64,000 bases of DNA from Levilactobacillus suantsaii (lineage in GTDB: Bacteria > Bacillota > Bacilli > Lactobacillales > Lactobacillaceae). The stretch is from the NCBI RefSeq assembly GCF_004115745.1, contig NZ_QXIL01000001.1, positions 124,001 to 188,000 on the forward strand, read 5' to 3'. This document shows, piece by piece, positions 1 through 9,670 of this stretch (the stretch's first letter is position 1; every line of letters starts with the position of its first letter). The notes below the pieces were generated by a model. The model worked only from the letters and a program-made list of their open reading frames with translations. It had not been told where the DNA came from and made no database searches. The translations under genes and the position numbers were made by a program.

Positions 1-939
1 GTTTTCAATCCCACTGGTGTAGCCCATCTCGCGCATCATTTCCACGTCGTAGGTGGTCCGTTGCTTCAGCCGTTGAGCTTCCAGTAACTTCCCCTGACTT
101 TCGAACTCGGCCACCCGGTCCTTCATTTCACCTTCGATTCCAGCAGTGGCTTTCGCCATGATATCCTCATTGGTCAAAAAGTGGGTCGCCGGAAAGATAG
201 CCACGTGGTCGCGGTCGCCGACGATTTCCCCGGTCAAGGCATCGACCTCGCGAATCCGGTCGATTTCGTCGCCGAAGAATTCGACCCGTAACGCGTGTTC
301 GTCCCGCGATGCCGGGAAGATTTCGACCACATCACCGTGGACCCGGAACCGGCCCCGTTGGAAGTCGTAATCGTTGCGTTCGAATTGAATATCGACTAAT
401 TTCCGTAGTAACGCGTCCCGTTCGATTTCTTGACCGACCCGGAGTGAAACCACGTGGTTCTGGTATTCTTTGGGATCCCCTAATCCGAAGATCGAGGAGA
501 CGGAGGCCACGACGATGACATCGTTACGTTCCAGTAAGGAACTAGTTGCTGAGTGCCGTAATTTATCAATCTCATCATTAATAGATGAGTCTTTTTCAAT
601 ATAAGTGTCGCTCGAAGGGACGTAAGCTTCCGGTTGGTAGTAGTCATAATAACTGACGAAATACTCCACCGCGTTATGCGGGAAAAACTGTTTGAATTCC
701 CCGTAGAGCTGTCCCGCTAACGTTTTATTATGCGACAAAATCAGCGTCGGTTTATTGACGTTTTTGATCACGTTGGAAATGGTGAAGGTTTTCCCCGTTC
801 CCGTGGCGCCTAGTAGAATCTGCGCCTTTTCGTGATTCTGGATTCCCTTGGTCAGTTCCTTGATGGCCTCGGGTTGATCCCCCGTTGGCTGATAGTTGGA
901 GACCAAATCAAACTTCTGGTCCGTTTGTCGATCAATCAT
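1..939 (-). CDS. uvrB: UvrABC system protein B, 5' part (gene runs off the left edge)
   Basis: First 313 codons of the nucleotide-excision-repair helicase that receives damaged DNA from UvrA and loads UvrC. The N-terminus reads [20 protein letters not shown], the usual UvrB opening, and residues near 40 give the Walker A motif GATGTGKT. The ATG at 939 follows an AAGGAGGG ribosome site. The reading frame stays open to base 1, so the C-terminal helicase and UvrC-binding parts lie outside the window. A LexA-like box lies about 90 bases upstream, consistent with SOS control of uvrB in Firmicutes. Identity is secure from the motif and N-terminus. Confidence 0.95.
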   Translation of the reverse strand, partial: MIDRQTDQKFDLVSNYQPTGDQPEAIKELTKGIQNHEKAQILLGATGTGKTFTISNVIKNVNKPTLILSHNKTLAGQLYGEFKQFFPHNAVEYFVSYYDYYQPEAYVPSSDTYIEKDSSINDEIDKLRHSATSSLLERNDVIVVASVSSIFGLGDPKEYQNHVVSLRVGQEIERDALLRKLVDIQFERNDYDFQRGRFRVHGDVVEIFPASRDEHALRVEFFGDEIDRIREVDALTGEIVGDRDHVAIFPATHFLTNEDIMAKATAGIEGEMKDRVAEFESQGKLLEAQRLKQRTTYDVEMMREMGYTSGIEN

Positions 940-1029
940 GCAGGTCCCTCCTTACCCGTTCAAAATGAATTTCAGCGAAAAAAATGGGAAACGTAGCGCT
1001 CCCCATCACGTTCAAATAGTTTACCACAC

Positions 1030-1043
1030 CGAACATACTTTCG
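1030..1043. promoter_or_regulatory. LexA/DinR-like SOS box upstream of uvrB
   Basis: CGAACATACTTTCG matches the Gram-positive LexA consensus CGAACATATGTTCG at 12 of 14 positions. It lies about 90 bases upstream of the uvrB ATG and directly beyond the stop codon of the neighbouring acetyltransferase gene. No convincing -35/-10 pair was found around it. Confidence 0.5.
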
Positions 1044-1589
1044 CTAGTTTGCGGTTCGGGTGTCAAATTTATCTTGATAAATGGTCACGTTGGCACTCCG
1101 GGAGCCCCGAACTACCGTGGTTCGTTGGACCTGCGTCAGCCCCTGGTCGGTCCAAAAGGTCGGCGCGTCACGGTCGCCCATAAAGACGCTCAGCTGGAGT
1201 TGCACCGCATCGACCGTCAGTAACGTCTGGACCAGACTTTGGTACAACTCGCCCTGTTGCGCGCGCGACAGTTGCTTATCGGGTAACCACAACCCCAGCC
1301 ACACTAAGCTGGGAAGTGGGTAATCAATGATGAGGTCCACGATAAGTACCAAGCGGTCGTGGTCAAACACGCCCAGGTAGGCTTTTTGGTCCGCCGTCGC
1401 GTTGAGCGGAACGTCTTCCACGTCTTGCACCGCTTCGCGCCGCGTCACCGGATGGTCTTGAAAATGCCCAAAATATTCCGGGTGTTGGGCCTGAAACTCA
1501 TAAATCAAGTCGTCATCAGCGTGGGTCAACGCCCGCACCGTGGTACCAGTGCCTTCGAGGCGGTGATTCCACACAGTTGCTAATGTCAT
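1044..1589 (-). CDS. GNAT-family N-acetyltransferase
   Basis: A 181-residue protein with the general layout of a Gcn5-related acetyltransferase: an N-terminal helical part, a central strand VWLGLWLP, a helix QGELYQSLVQTLL and a C-terminal segment FWTDQGLTQVQRT, typical of the end of a GNAT fold. The canonical acetyl-CoA loop RGxGxG is not clear, so the family call is moderate and the substrate is unknown. It is one base from the stop of the upstream HD-hydrolase gene and is probably cotranscribed with it. Its end touches the SOS box of uvrB. Confidence 0.6.
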   Translation of the reverse strand: MTLATVWNHRLEGTGTTVRALTHADDDLIYEFQAQHPEYFGHFQDHPVTRREAVQDVEDVPLNATADQKAYLGVFDHDRLVLIVDLIIDYPLPSLVWLGLWLPDKQLSRAQQGELYQSLVQTLLTVDAVQLQLSVFMGDRDAPTFWTDQGLTQVQRTTVVRGSRSANVTIYQDKFDTRTAN

Positions 1590-1590
1590 G

Positions 1591-2235
1591 TTAGTCCTCC
1601 TTGGCGTGCTTCAACAGTTGATTCGTCAGCGCGGCGAGCTTCTGCCGGTCACTAAAGTCGGCCGACAACAGTTCGGCCAGGACTTCCTTTAAAAAGTACT
1701 GGACACACGCCATTTGTTTGAATTGTAAAATCGTGGCCAAGCTTTCGCGGTAGATCTCCGTGTAGACCGGTTCGGGATTACCCTTTTCGATTTCCCCAAA
1801 GGACTCGTACAGTAAGTCGACCTTATCGGCGACCGATAAGATACGGCCTTCTAGAGTATCGTCCTTGCCTTCACCTAGTCGCCGAGCGTACGCCGCTTGG
1901 AACTGTTCGGGAATTTCATTGTGGATGAAATTGGCAGTCAACGAATCCTCAACGTCGGCCAGCATCTTGCGCAGTTCCGGTGTCGCGTATTTCACCGGCG
2001 TCTTGATGTCACCGATAAAGCGTTCAGTGTAGTCGTGGTTTAACGATTTTTCGTATAACGACCGCCAGTTGATGGTGTGACCAGCTTGTTCCTCAACATC
2101 GCCTAAGAACTGGGCCACTTCCGCCACTTTAAACGAATGAGCGGCCACGGAGTGTTGTTCGAATTTGAAATACCCCGGTGCCCGGTTGATTGTTTCCAAG
2201 TCACTCAAACTCTGTAAATACTGGTTCATTCCCAT
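1591..2235 (-). CDS. HD-domain phosphohydrolase, YfbR-like
   Basis: A 214-residue metal-dependent phosphohydrolase of the HD superfamily. The ligands are visible: H in QHSVAAHSFKVAEVA, the HD pair in SLNHDYTERF, and a late D in SVADKVDLLYESFGE. E. coli YfbR of this family is a 5'-deoxynucleotidase; the substrate here is unproven. The frame is open upstream to 2361, but the ATG at 2235 has AAGGGAG nine bases before it and the extra upstream part lies in the trxB terminator, so the short form is chosen. It probably shares a transcript with the acetyltransferase. Confidence 0.7.
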   Translation of the reverse strand: MGMNQYLQSLSDLETINRAPGYFKFEQHSVAAHSFKVAEVAQFLGDVEEQAGHTINWRSLYEKSLNHDYTERFIGDIKTPVKYATPELRKMLADVEDSLTANFIHNEIPEQFQAAYARRLGEGKDDTLEGRILSVADKVDLLYESFGEIEKGNPEPVYTEIYRESLATILQFKQMACVQYFLKEVLAELLSADFSDRQKLAALTNQLLKHAKED

Positions 2236-2357
2236 TTTACTCAACTCCCTTGGTTGTGGTGGGTGCCCTAACGACATATCTACGTCTATCCTAGGCGATG
2301 TCCGTGCAGATTGCAAAATATATCTTAGTCGTAACGCACCCCCGAACTTAACCCGAC

Positions 2358-2393
2358 ACAAAATCGGACCGAGACTTGCCGTCTCGGCCCGAT
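2358..2393 (-). terminator. Rho-independent terminator after trxB
   Basis: A 13-base stem with one mismatched pair (ATCGGaCCGAGAC with GTCTCGGcCCGAT) around a 5-base loop, followed on the minus strand by TTTTG. It lies 22 bases past the trxB stop. Confidence 0.8.
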
Positions 2394-2414
2394 CATTGGT
2401 TTAGTTCAACTTAG

Positions 2415-3356
2415 TTAGGCTTCTGATGAGGCCTGTGCTTTGAGGGTTTCCAAGTAGTTAAAGGCTGCTTGACCAGCAGTTCCGCCTTCACCAACGGCCG
2501 TCGTGATTTGACGGAGATCCTTTTGCCGGACGTCGCCAATCGCGAAGATGCCAGGAACGGCCGTGGCCATGTGGTCATCGGTCTTGATCCAGCCCGCGTC
2601 ATCGGTGATGCCCAGGTCCGTAAAGGCCGTGGTCATTGGCAACGTCCCTACGTAAATGAAGACGCCACTAGCATCGAGGTGCCCCGTTTCGCCAGTTTGG
2701 TTGTTGTGGGTCGCCACACCGGTGACCTTCATCTTGTCACCCTGGATTTCGGTAACGTTCGTGTTCCAGACGAATTCAATCTTATCGTTAGCAAACGCCC
2801 GGTCTTGTAAGATCTTTTGGGCCCGTAATTGGTCCCGCCGAACCACAATGGTAACCTTTGACGCTAATCCAGCTAGATAGATGCCTTCTTCAATCGCGGA
2901 GTCACCTCCGCCAACGACGATGACGTCGCGGTTCTTGAAGAACGCCCCGTCGCAGACCGCGCAGTAGGACACGCCCCGGCCACCGTAGTTATCCTCACCC
3001 GGAACGCCGAGTTTCTTGTACTCGGATCCCGTGGCGATTAAAACGGCTTTAGCGCTGTAATCCCCATCATCGGTCTTGACGACTTTATGATCGCCATGGT
3101 CTTCGATACTGTCGACACTTCCATAAGCGAACTCGGCCCCAAACTGGGTGGCGCCGTCGTACATATCCTTTGCCAAGTCCGGCCCTAAGACCGACTTGAA
3201 CCCCGGATAATTTTCAATTGCCGCAGTGTTGTTCATTTGGCCACCGTAAATTCCCCGGTCTAACATCAGGACGGACAGGTTGGCCCGCGATGCGTATAAT
3301 GCACCAGTCATGCCACCTGGTCCGGCACCAATAACAATGACGTCGTAATTCTTCAA
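2415..3356 (-). CDS. trxB: Thioredoxin-disulfide reductase
   Basis: A 313-residue flavoprotein that passes electrons from NADPH to thioredoxin. The N-terminal FAD motif GAGPGGMTGALYASRA, the redox cysteines CAVC (C132, C135), the NADPH motif GGGDSAIEEG and the C-terminal FAD motif GIFAIGDVR are all present, and the length is standard for low-molecular-weight TrxB. The start is a TTG at 3356 preceded by AAGGGAAG; no ATG fits. It lies 67 bases downstream of galU. Confidence 0.95.
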   Translation of the reverse strand: MKNYDVIVIGAGPGGMTGALYASRANLSVLMLDRGIYGGQMNNTAAIENYPGFKSVLGPDLAKDMYDGATQFGAEFAYGSVDSIEDHGDHKVVKTDDGDYSAKAVLIATGSEYKKLGVPGEDNYGGRGVSYCAVCDGAFFKNRDVIVVGGGDSAIEEGIYLAGLASKVTIVVRRDQLRAQKILQDRAFANDKIEFVWNTNVTEIQGDKMKVTGVATHNNQTGETGHLDASGVFIYVGTLPMTTAFTDLGITDDAGWIKTDDHMATAVPGIFAIGDVRQKDLRQITTAVGEGGTAGQAAFNYLETLKAQASSEA

Positions 3357-3423
3357 GTTAGCGACTTCCCTTCATCTTAATTTGCCTGACCATTACTTTA
3401 CTAGGAAAAAGTAAGTTTGTCAC

Positions 3424-4323
3424 CTATTTTGACTTGGGTTGGTCTTCCGCCGTCAATTTTTTGCCTAGCGTTTCGATATAATGTCGCAATTGGGCCTTAG
3501 TTTCGGGGTGCCGCAGACCAAATTCGATATTGGTCTGTAACCAGCCAAACTTATTGCCAACGTCGTACCGTTTGCCGGTATACTCGTGGGCAAAGACCCG
3601 CTGCGTCTTGTTCAAGTGATCAATAGCATCCGTTAATTGTAATTCATTTCCCAAACCTACGGGGGTGTGTTCTAGGGCCTCAAAGATTTCAGGCGTAAAG
3701 AGGTACCGGCCAATAATAGCCAAGTCACTCGGGGCCTTATCCGGTTCTGGTTTTTCCACGAAGTTCGTGACGTTATACAAGCCGGGCAACGTCTCTTCAG
3801 ACGGATTGATGACCCCGTATTTGGCGGTGTCTTCGTGTGGCACCCGCATCACGGCTAAGGTCGACGCACCGGTCTGCTCGTAGCGGTCCATCAATTGTTT
3901 GGTCAACGGGACCTTACTTTCGGTCATATCGTCACCCAGCATGACCACGAACGGTTCATCCCCAATGAACGCTTTAGCGGTCAAGACTGCGTCTCCCAAG
4001 CCCCGTGGATAGGGTTGGCGAATGAAGTACAAGTTCATCCCCGTGGTCTCTTGGACTTGCTTGAGCAATTGATCCTTATGCTTAGCCCGCAAGTTGGCTT
4101 CCAATTCCGGGTTTGAGTCGAAATGGTCTTCAATCGACCGTTTGGACTTTCCGTCAACGATCACGATATCTTCAATACCGGACCGCCGAGCCTCCTCCAC
4201 GATGAATTGAATGGTCGGCTTGTCCACGATGGGTAACATTTCCTTCGCTAACGCCTTTGTCGCTGGTAAGAAACGAGTCCCGAGACCCGCAGCCGGAATA
4301 ACGGCCTTTCTGACTTTTCTCAT
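3424..4323 (-). CDS. galU: UTP-glucose-1-phosphate uridylyltransferase
   Basis: A 299-residue nucleotidyltransferase that makes UDP-glucose from UTP and glucose-1-phosphate, a precursor for glycolipids, teichoic-acid decoration and exopolysaccharide. The signature [20 protein letters not shown] at the N-terminus and the VVMLGDD motif in the middle are typical. The ATG follows GAGGAGGG. It sits in the conserved lactobacilli run gpsA-galU-trxB. It could feed the exopolysaccharide operon elsewhere in this window, which is an inference. Confidence 0.95.
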   Translation of the reverse strand: MRKVRKAVIPAAGLGTRFLPATKALAKEMLPIVDKPTIQFIVEEARRSGIEDIVIVDGKSKRSIEDHFDSNPELEANLRAKHKDQLLKQVQETTGMNLYFIRQPYPRGLGDAVLTAKAFIGDEPFVVMLGDDMTESKVPLTKQLMDRYEQTGASTLAVMRVPHEDTAKYGVINPSEETLPGLYNVTNFVEKPEPDKAPSDLAIIGRYLFTPEIFEALEHTPVGLGNELQLTDAIDHLNKTQRVFAHEYTGKRYDVGNKFGWLQTNIEFGLRHPETKAQLRHYIETLGKKLTAEDQPKSK

Positions 4324-4356
4324 AAAATTGAGCCCTCCTCAAAATAATAAAAAACT

Positions 4357-5370
4357 CTAAAACTCCGAACGTCCTTCACGTTGCATTAAATCTGAAATGG
4401 CTGTTTTGATGTCCTTCCCCTGGTAGAGCACCTGATAAATCGCAGTCGTAATCGGCATCGAAACGCCACGTTGTTGCGCCAGCTCGTAAGCCGCCTTGGT
4501 CGTGGCGACGCCTTCGATTACCATGCCCATGTGACTGATGACGTCGTCAAGTTTTTCGCCGCGACCAAGTTCGTCCCCGGCGCGCCAGTTTCGCGAATTG
4601 GTACTGGTAGCCGTCACGATAACGTCCCCGACGCCAGATAACCCGATAAAGGTCAACGGGTCGGCACCAAATGACGTTCCCAGCCGGGAGATTTCAGCCA
4701 ACCCCCGGGTCATCAACGCCGCCTTAGCGTTGTCGCCGTAACCCAGGCCATGTAAGGCCCCGGCGCCTAACGCGATAATGTTCTTCAAGGCCGCCCCAAT
4801 CTCAACACCGATCACGTCGGAGTTGGTGTAGACCCGGAAGTACGGCGTCATGAACAAATCCTGCGTGTTCTTTGCCGCTTCGGGGTTCTCACTAGCCGCC
4901 GTAATCAAGGTGATGTCGTGTCGCGCCACGTCTTCCGCGTGACTCGGACCGGACAAGACCGTGATGGACCGCCGGTTTGCCGCCGGAATCTCTTCCGCTA
5001 AGACCTGCGAAATCCGCTTATAAGTCTTTTGCTCGATGCCTTTGCTGGCGTGAATCAACGCGGGTTGGTTGTGGTCTTTCGCTAAGACCTCGGCCACCTC
5101 ATGGGCCACCGACCGCACTGCTTTGGTCGGCACCACGAATAAGATGGCATCCACGTCGGCCAACGCGCTCGCCATATCGGCATACGCCACTAATGACTTC
5201 GAATAAGTGAAGTTTTGGATGTAGTGCGTGTTCGTATGCTGCGTATTGAGTTCCTCGACCTGCTTAGGGTTGTAAGACCACAAGCGGACGTCATGCCCGT
5301 TCTCATCCAACAAGTTGGCCAAAATCGACCCCCAGGAACCAGCACCAAGTACGGCAATTTTTTCTGACAT
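4357..5370 (-). CDS. gpsA: NAD(P)-dependent glycerol-3-phosphate dehydrogenase
   Basis: A 337-residue enzyme that reduces dihydroxyacetone phosphate to sn-glycerol-3-phosphate for phospholipid and teichoic-acid synthesis. The N-terminal nucleotide motif [13 protein letters not shown] and the catalytic-domain segment [21 protein letters not shown] are diagnostic. The ATG follows AAGGAG. Spacing to lgt upstream is 14 bases and to galU downstream 33 bases, so these are likely cotranscribed. Confidence 0.95.
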   Translation of the reverse strand: MSEKIAVLGAGSWGSILANLLDENGHDVRLWSYNPKQVEELNTQHTNTHYIQNFTYSKSLVAYADMASALADVDAILFVVPTKAVRSVAHEVAEVLAKDHNQPALIHASKGIEQKTYKRISQVLAEEIPAANRRSITVLSGPSHAEDVARHDITLITAASENPEAAKNTQDLFMTPYFRVYTNSDVIGVEIGAALKNIIALGAGALHGLGYGDNAKAALMTRGLAEISRLGTSFGADPLTFIGLSGVGDVIVTATSTNSRNWRAGDELGRGEKLDDVISHMGMVIEGVATTKAAYELAQQRGVSMPITTAIYQVLYQGKDIKTAISDLMQREGRSEF

Positions 5371-5384
5371 AGTCTCGATTCTCC

Positions 5385-6239
5385 TTAATTAGAAAGTTTT
5401 GTGCGTTCGCGGAACGGATTACCGGCTAGGTAATCGGTCGGCGGATTGGTCCGCCGCCGGTAGATCCAGATAAAAATGGCGCCGACAAACAACACCACGG
5501 ACAAGAGTTGGGACACCCGAATCGTGCCGAGTAACATCAAACTATCGGTTCGCATTCCCTCGACGAAGAAGCGGCCCAGCGAATACCACATCACGTACCC
5601 TAAGAAAACTTCGCCCTGCTTAAAGAGTTGTGGATAATGCCGCAGACTCATCAAAACCACGAAGCCCATTAGATCCCAGGTCGATTCGTACAAGAACGTG
5701 GGTTGCCGGTAAGCCCCATTGATAAACATTTGATTGATGACAAACTGGGGCAAATGCAACCCCTGCAGGAACGCCAAACTGGTAACCCGACCAAACGCTT
5801 CTTGGTTCATGAAATTACCCCACCGACCGATGGCTTGCCCCATGATCACGGTCGGGGCCGCCACGTCGAGCATCAACCAGACAGGGATGAACCGGGAGCG
5901 ACAGAAGAAGAAGACCACCAGCCCCGCCCCAATTAGCGAGCCATAAATGGCGATTCCTCCGTCCCAAATGGCCACGATTTCGTTCAAGTGCTGACTATAA
6001 TACGACCACTGAAAGACCACGTAGTACAACCGCGCGGCAATCAGGGCCGCTGGTAACGCCCACAGGATCATATCGTAGATGTCGTCGGGGTCGATGCCCC
6101 GTTTGCGCCCTTCACGGACGGCCAGGAGTACGGCTAGAATCACGCCCGAAGCGATAATCACCCCGTACCAGTGGACTTGCAACGGGCCTAAATGCACCGC
6201 AATGGGATTTAGGGCCGCCGTAAAAGGGGTTATCGTCAT
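5385..6239 (-). CDS. lgt: Prolipoprotein diacylglyceryl transferase
   Basis: A 284-residue membrane enzyme that attaches diacylglycerol from phosphatidylglycerol to the lipobox cysteine of prelipoproteins. It has about seven hydrophobic segments and the Lgt signature [14 protein letters not shown] near the middle. The ATG overlaps the hprK stop by four bases (ATGA), indicating translational coupling. It would modify lipoproteins such as the GH8 protein encoded at 50515-51651. Confidence 0.95.
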   Translation of the reverse strand: MTITPFTAALNPIAVHLGPLQVHWYGVIIASGVILAVLLAVREGRKRGIDPDDIYDMILWALPAALIAARLYYVVFQWSYYSQHLNEIVAIWDGGIAIYGSLIGAGLVVFFFCRSRFIPVWLMLDVAAPTVIMGQAIGRWGNFMNQEAFGRVTSLAFLQGLHLPQFVINQMFINGAYRQPTFLYESTWDLMGFVVLMSLRHYPQLFKQGEVFLGYVMWYSLGRFFVEGMRTDSLMLLGTIRVSQLLSVVLFVGAIFIWIYRRRTNPPTDYLAGNPFRERTKLSN

Positions 6240-7183
6240 GATTTGCCGCCATCCTTTTGTGAATTTTGTTTGATCAAGCGGTTCAAGTTATCGTCAAAGA
6301 CCTTGGTGGCATCGTAACCCATCGACCGCGCCCGGAAGTTCATCGCCGCGGCTTCAATGATGATGGCCAAATTCCGCCCAGTTTTGACCGGGATCGTCAC
6401 CTTAGGGACCACCACATCAAAGAACCGTTGGGTATCGGTGTTATTGCCTAAGCGGTCGAAGTGATTATCATCGTGCCAAAGTTCCAGGTGGACGATCAGT
6501 TCGATATCCGCCTCACTCCGCACGGCACCAGCGCCAAAGAGGTTCATGACGTCAATAATGCCAATCCCTCTAATCTCCAACAAGTGATTCAAAATGGGGG
6601 GTGCAGCCCCGACTAGAGTCTGTTCGTCTTGTTGATAGACTTCTACGCGGTCGTCGGCAATCAACCGGTGGCCCCGCTTGACTAGCTCCAAGGCCGTTTC
6701 GCTCTTACCGACCCCGGAATCGCCGGTGATCATGACCCCGACCCCGTAGATATCGACCAAGACCCCATGAACGGATTGCCGTTCGGCGAGTTTGCCTTCG
6801 AGAAAATTGGTCATGTTACTCAAGACCCGCGACGTGGTCAGCTTAGTCCCCAGAATGGGAATCTGCGCTTCCCCCGCGGCTTGCTTCAATTCTTCCGGTG
6901 GGTCCAATTGTGTGGACACCACAAAAGCCGGCGTTTCCGGCTGACACATTTTTTGCATCACATCCAGGAGCTGTTGGTGACTCATCCCCTTGGCAAAGGA
7001 CGTTTCCGTGATGCCCAGTAGCTGGATTCGTTTGGCAGGGTAATAATTGAAATACCCCGTCAGTTCCAGACCGGGACGGGAAATATCACTGGTCGTAATT
7101 TGCCGATCCAAATAATCCTGACCGGAATAGACATCTAACCGGTTGGCTTTGACCAAATCGGCAACAGTTACGCTTTCTGGCAT
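6236..7183 (-). CDS. hprK: HPr kinase/phosphorylase
   Basis: A 315-residue bifunctional regulator that phosphorylates and dephosphorylates serine 46 of HPr, the signal that activates CcpA in carbon catabolite repression. The Walker A loop [14 protein letters not shown] and the signature [20 protein letters not shown] are both visible. The ATG has AAGGAGGAG upstream. It begins the hprK-lgt-gpsA-galU-trxB run. A cre site elsewhere in the window (57013-57028) is a plausible downstream target of the pathway. Confidence 0.97.
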   Translation of the reverse strand: MPESVTVADLVKANRLDVYSGQDYLDRQITTSDISRPGLELTGYFNYYPAKRIQLLGITETSFAKGMSHQQLLDVMQKMCQPETPAFVVSTQLDPPEELKQAAGEAQIPILGTKLTTSRVLSNMTNFLEGKLAERQSVHGVLVDIYGVGVMITGDSGVGKSETALELVKRGHRLIADDRVEVYQQDEQTLVGAAPPILNHLLEIRGIGIIDVMNLFGAGAVRSEADIELIVHLELWHDDNHFDRLGNNTDTQRFFDVVVPKVTIPVKTGRNLAIIIEAAAMNFRARSMGYDATKVFDDNLNRLIKQNSQKDGGKS

Positions 7184-7316
7184 GAACGCTCCTCCTTACT
7201 ACACAAATTTATCAACTTACTCTAATTCTAGCACTTTCATTCGGGTTCTCCTATCAAATTAAGTCCGCCGTCATCCAGCGTCACCCTAGCAAGAAAACGC
7301 TTTATCAGTTAGAGGC

Positions 7317-7688
7317 TTAACGGTGGGCTAAATGGTCACTGATGATTGCGTTAAACAGGGCCATCACGATGGCGACGACCAAGGTCACCCCAAACGAGGC
7401 GAAGGTAAAGTTACTGCCCACGACCCATGAGGTCAATTCCAACATCACCGCGTTCAACACCACGCTAAATAGGCCCAACGTCAAAATGGTGATGGGTAAC
7501 GACAAGATAAACAAAATCGGTCGTACCAGCGTGTTCAACACGGCCAGAACCAAGCTGGCCAGGAGTGCAATTCCCACACCAGACACGTAAAACGCGTGTT
7601 GGTAGGTGCCCGCTAATGAACTTTGAAAGAATCCGGCTAACGCCAAAAAGATGATGGCGTTAACTAAAATTCGTGACCAAAACCGCAT
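7317..7688 (-). CDS. YvlD/phage-holin-like small membrane protein
   Basis: A 123-residue protein with four hydrophobic segments, starting MRFWSRILVNAIIFLALAGF and containing the characteristic NTLVRPILFILSLPITILTLGLF stretch of the YvlD (superfamily 4 holin-like) family. The function is not established; relatives are often beside PspC and in envelope-stress gene groups. The ATG directly follows the stop of the PspC gene, so the two are translated from one message. Confidence 0.8.
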   Translation of the reverse strand: MRFWSRILVNAIIFLALAGFFQSSLAGTYQHAFYVSGVGIALLASLVLAVLNTLVRPILFILSLPITILTLGLFSVVLNAVMLELTSWVVGSNFTFASFGVTLVVAIVMALFNAIISDHLAHR

Positions 7689-8030
7689 CTAATCACCGTC
7701 CTTATTCTCATGGTGAACGTCACGTTCCTTCACGTCATGAATCACTTTGCGTCCCGGCTTTTGAGAAGCCTGTGTGCCGCGGCCAAACCCAAATAGATCA
7801 CTCAGATTGGGGCCGTTGGTCGGCGTATCATCTAACGGAATGAACGTCATTAAAATGACATAGACCAGTAACCCTAATACCACGTGCGCAAACGGAATTG
7901 AAATCGTGATAATCACGTAGATCAGCCGCAAGAGGTTGGCGTTCCAACCAAAGTACTCGGTAATTCCGCCCAAGACTCCCCCTACCAGGCGGTTAGTCCG
8001 GGACCGTACCAGGCGTTTTTTTGCTGCCAT
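7689..8030 (-). CDS. PspC-domain membrane protein
   Basis: A 113-residue protein with an N-terminal PspC domain: basic start RLVRSRTNRLVGGVLGGITE, then YFGWNANLLRLIYVIITI and a second hydrophobic span. PspC proteins act in envelope-stress signalling; the lactobacilli role is not known. Two in-frame ATGs exist. The one at 8030 is eight bases from AAGGAGG, the one at 8036 only two, so 8030 is chosen. The C-terminal tail is polar and charged (HDVKERDVHHENKDGD). Confidence 0.8.
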   Translation of the reverse strand: MAAKKRLVRSRTNRLVGGVLGGITEYFGWNANLLRLIYVIITISIPFAHVVLGLLVYVILMTFIPLDDTPTNGPNLSDLFGFGRGTQASQKPGRKVIHDVKERDVHHENKDGD

Positions 8031-8139
8031 CGTCATGGCCTCCTTAAATTTAGACTAGCTAGACCGGCTAAGCAGTTAGCTGTCTTAGCGACTTGTTGCC
8101 CACACTTTTAACCGGTCCTATTGGGAAAAGAATAACGAA

Positions 8140-8173
8140 AGCGGCCACTGAAAGCAAGTTTTCAGTGGCCGCT
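8140..8173 (-). terminator. Terminator of the pst-phoU operon
   Basis: A perfect 14-base stem (AGCGGCCACTGAAA with its complement) and a 6-base loop, then TTTCGTTATTCTTTT on the minus strand, 33 bases past the phoU stop. It separates phoU from the PspC gene. Confidence 0.85.
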
Positions 8174-8205
8174 AGGCAAAATCTTCAGTTTTCGCTAAGA
8201 ATTGC

Positions 8206-8883
8206 TTAGCTTTCGGTCCCTTCACTTGCCGAATTCAGTTCCACGATTTGTCCGGAACGGAGGTAGATGATCCACTCACAGACGTTCGTGACGTAATCCC
8301 CAATGCGACTCAGATCTTGCGCCACGTTCAGATAAATCGACGCGCCGGTCTCAAACGTTGCGTCTTGACGCATATCCTTGTAGCTTTCACTGCGGACCTG
8401 GTGATTCAAGTGATCTAACTGCCGGTCGACGTCGGCCAACGACCGGGCTTCGTGGTCGTCCTTGTTGACGTAAGCCGTGATGACATCTTCGACCGTTTGA
8501 GTAGTCATCTGGCCCATCTTCGCCATCAACTGTTCCAGTTCGGACACCTTTTGTTTTTGACCCATCTTAATCGTCGAATGGGCAATGTTACGGGCATGGT
8601 CCCCGGCCCGCTCCAAATCAGACACCGCTTTTAGAATCGTCACGATTTCCCGTAAATCGGAGGTCACCGGTTGGTAAAGGGCAATCATCTCAAAGGTCTT
8701 CTTCTCCAAAGCAATTTCCCGTTCGTTGATTTTGTGGTCTTCATCGATAATCTGTTGGGCCGCCGCAGCGTCCCGTTCGAGAAACGCGTCGACCGCACGT
8801 CGAATGACCCCACTGACCAACATGCCCATTTCCGTAAAGTCTGCGTCTAACTCCGCTAATTCATCATCAAATAATCGCCGCAT
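8206..8883 (-). CDS. phoU: Phosphate transport regulator PhoU
   Basis: A 225-residue all-helical protein that links the Pst transporter to the PhoR kinase and tunes phosphate signalling. The two PhoU repeats are recognisable by their metal-binding helices: SDLERAGDHARNIA in the first and DLSRIGDYVTNVCEW in the second. The frame is open further upstream, but the ATG at 8883 is six bases after TAGGAGG, and the upstream part overlaps pstB. It is the last gene of the pst operon. Confidence 0.95.
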   Translation of the reverse strand: MRRLFDDELAELDADFTEMGMLVSGVIRRAVDAFLERDAAAAQQIIDEDHKINEREIALEKKTFEMIALYQPVTSDLREIVTILKAVSDLERAGDHARNIAHSTIKMGQKQKVSELEQLMAKMGQMTTQTVEDVITAYVNKDDHEARSLADVDRQLDHLNHQVRSESYKDMRQDATFETGASIYLNVAQDLSRIGDYVTNVCEWIIYLRSGQIVELNSASEGTES

Positions 8884-8893
8884 AGCCTGCCTC

Positions 8894-9655
8894 CTATCCG
8901 AACCGACCACTAATGTAGTCTTCTGTCTGCTTATTTGCCGGGTTCATAAAGATATTCTTAGTCTGGTCCACTTCCACCAGTTCCCCGTTCATGAAGAACG
9001 CCGTGCGATCGGCAATCCGGGATGCTTGCTGGAGGTTGTGGGTTACAATAATAATCGTATAATCTTGGCGTAAATTCAAGAGAGTTGCTTCGATTTGGCT
9101 ACTCGAGACCGGATCCAACGCACTAGTCGGTTCATCGAGTAAGATGATTTCCGGGGACACGGCTAAGACCCGCGCGATGCAGACCCGTTGCTGTTGGCCC
9201 CCAGACAGCGCCAGCGCACTTTCGTGGAGGTGGTCTTTCACTTCATCCCACACGGCCGCTTGCCGTAATGACTTTTCCACTACAGCGTCGAGCTTTTCCT
9301 TGTCCCGTTCACCGGCGATGCGTAATCCGTAGATCACGTTGTCATAAATCGAGAACGGAAACGGGTTAGGCTGTTGGAAAACCATCCCGATTTCCTTGCG
9401 AATCTGAACGGTGTCCGCATTCGGGGCGTATAAGTCCTCGCCCTTGAACTCCGCGGTCCCGGTAATCGTGACCCCCGGAATCAAGTCGTTCATCCGGTTC
9501 AGCGTCCGTAAATACGTCGACTTACCACACCCAGACGGGCCAATCAAAGCCGTGATGCCTTTTTCCTCAAAGCTCAGGTTGATGCCCTTGAGCGCTTCGT
9601 TACTCCCGTAATACAGGTGCAAATCTTGCGTCGTTAAAATTTCTTTCGTCGTCAT
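8894..9655 (-). CDS. pstB: Phosphate ABC transporter ATP-binding protein (second copy)
   Basis: A 253-residue ATPase of the Pst high-affinity phosphate importer. Walker A is GPSGCGKST, the ABC signature LSGGQQQR, Walker [14 protein letters not shown] and the switch histidine in [10 protein letters not shown]. It lies 15 bases downstream of another pstB. Two tandem pstB genes are common in lactic acid bacteria. The two proteins are clearly related, but this one carries the standard LSGGQQQR signature while the upstream copy has LSGGQAQR. Confidence 0.95.
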   Translation of the reverse strand: MTTKEILTTQDLHLYYGSNEALKGINLSFEEKGITALIGPSGCGKSTYLRTLNRMNDLIPGVTITGTAEFKGEDLYAPNADTVQIRKEIGMVFQQPNPFPFSIYDNVIYGLRIAGERDKEKLDAVVEKSLRQAAVWDEVKDHLHESALALSGGQQQRVCIARVLAVSPEIILLDEPTSALDPVSSSQIEATLLNLRQDYTIIIVTHNLQQASRIADRTAFFMNGELVEVDQTKNIFMNPANKQTEDYISGRFG

Positions 9656-9670
9656 CTTTTTTCGCTCCTC

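Noticed and set aside
2236-2361. 42-residue N-terminal extension of the HD hydrolase
   Set aside because: It begins inside the trxB terminator and has no ribosome site; ATG 2235 has one.
7280-7310. cre site upstream of hprK (AAGAAAACGCTTTAT)
   Set aside because: Three mismatches at defined positions of the cre consensus; not strong enough to list.
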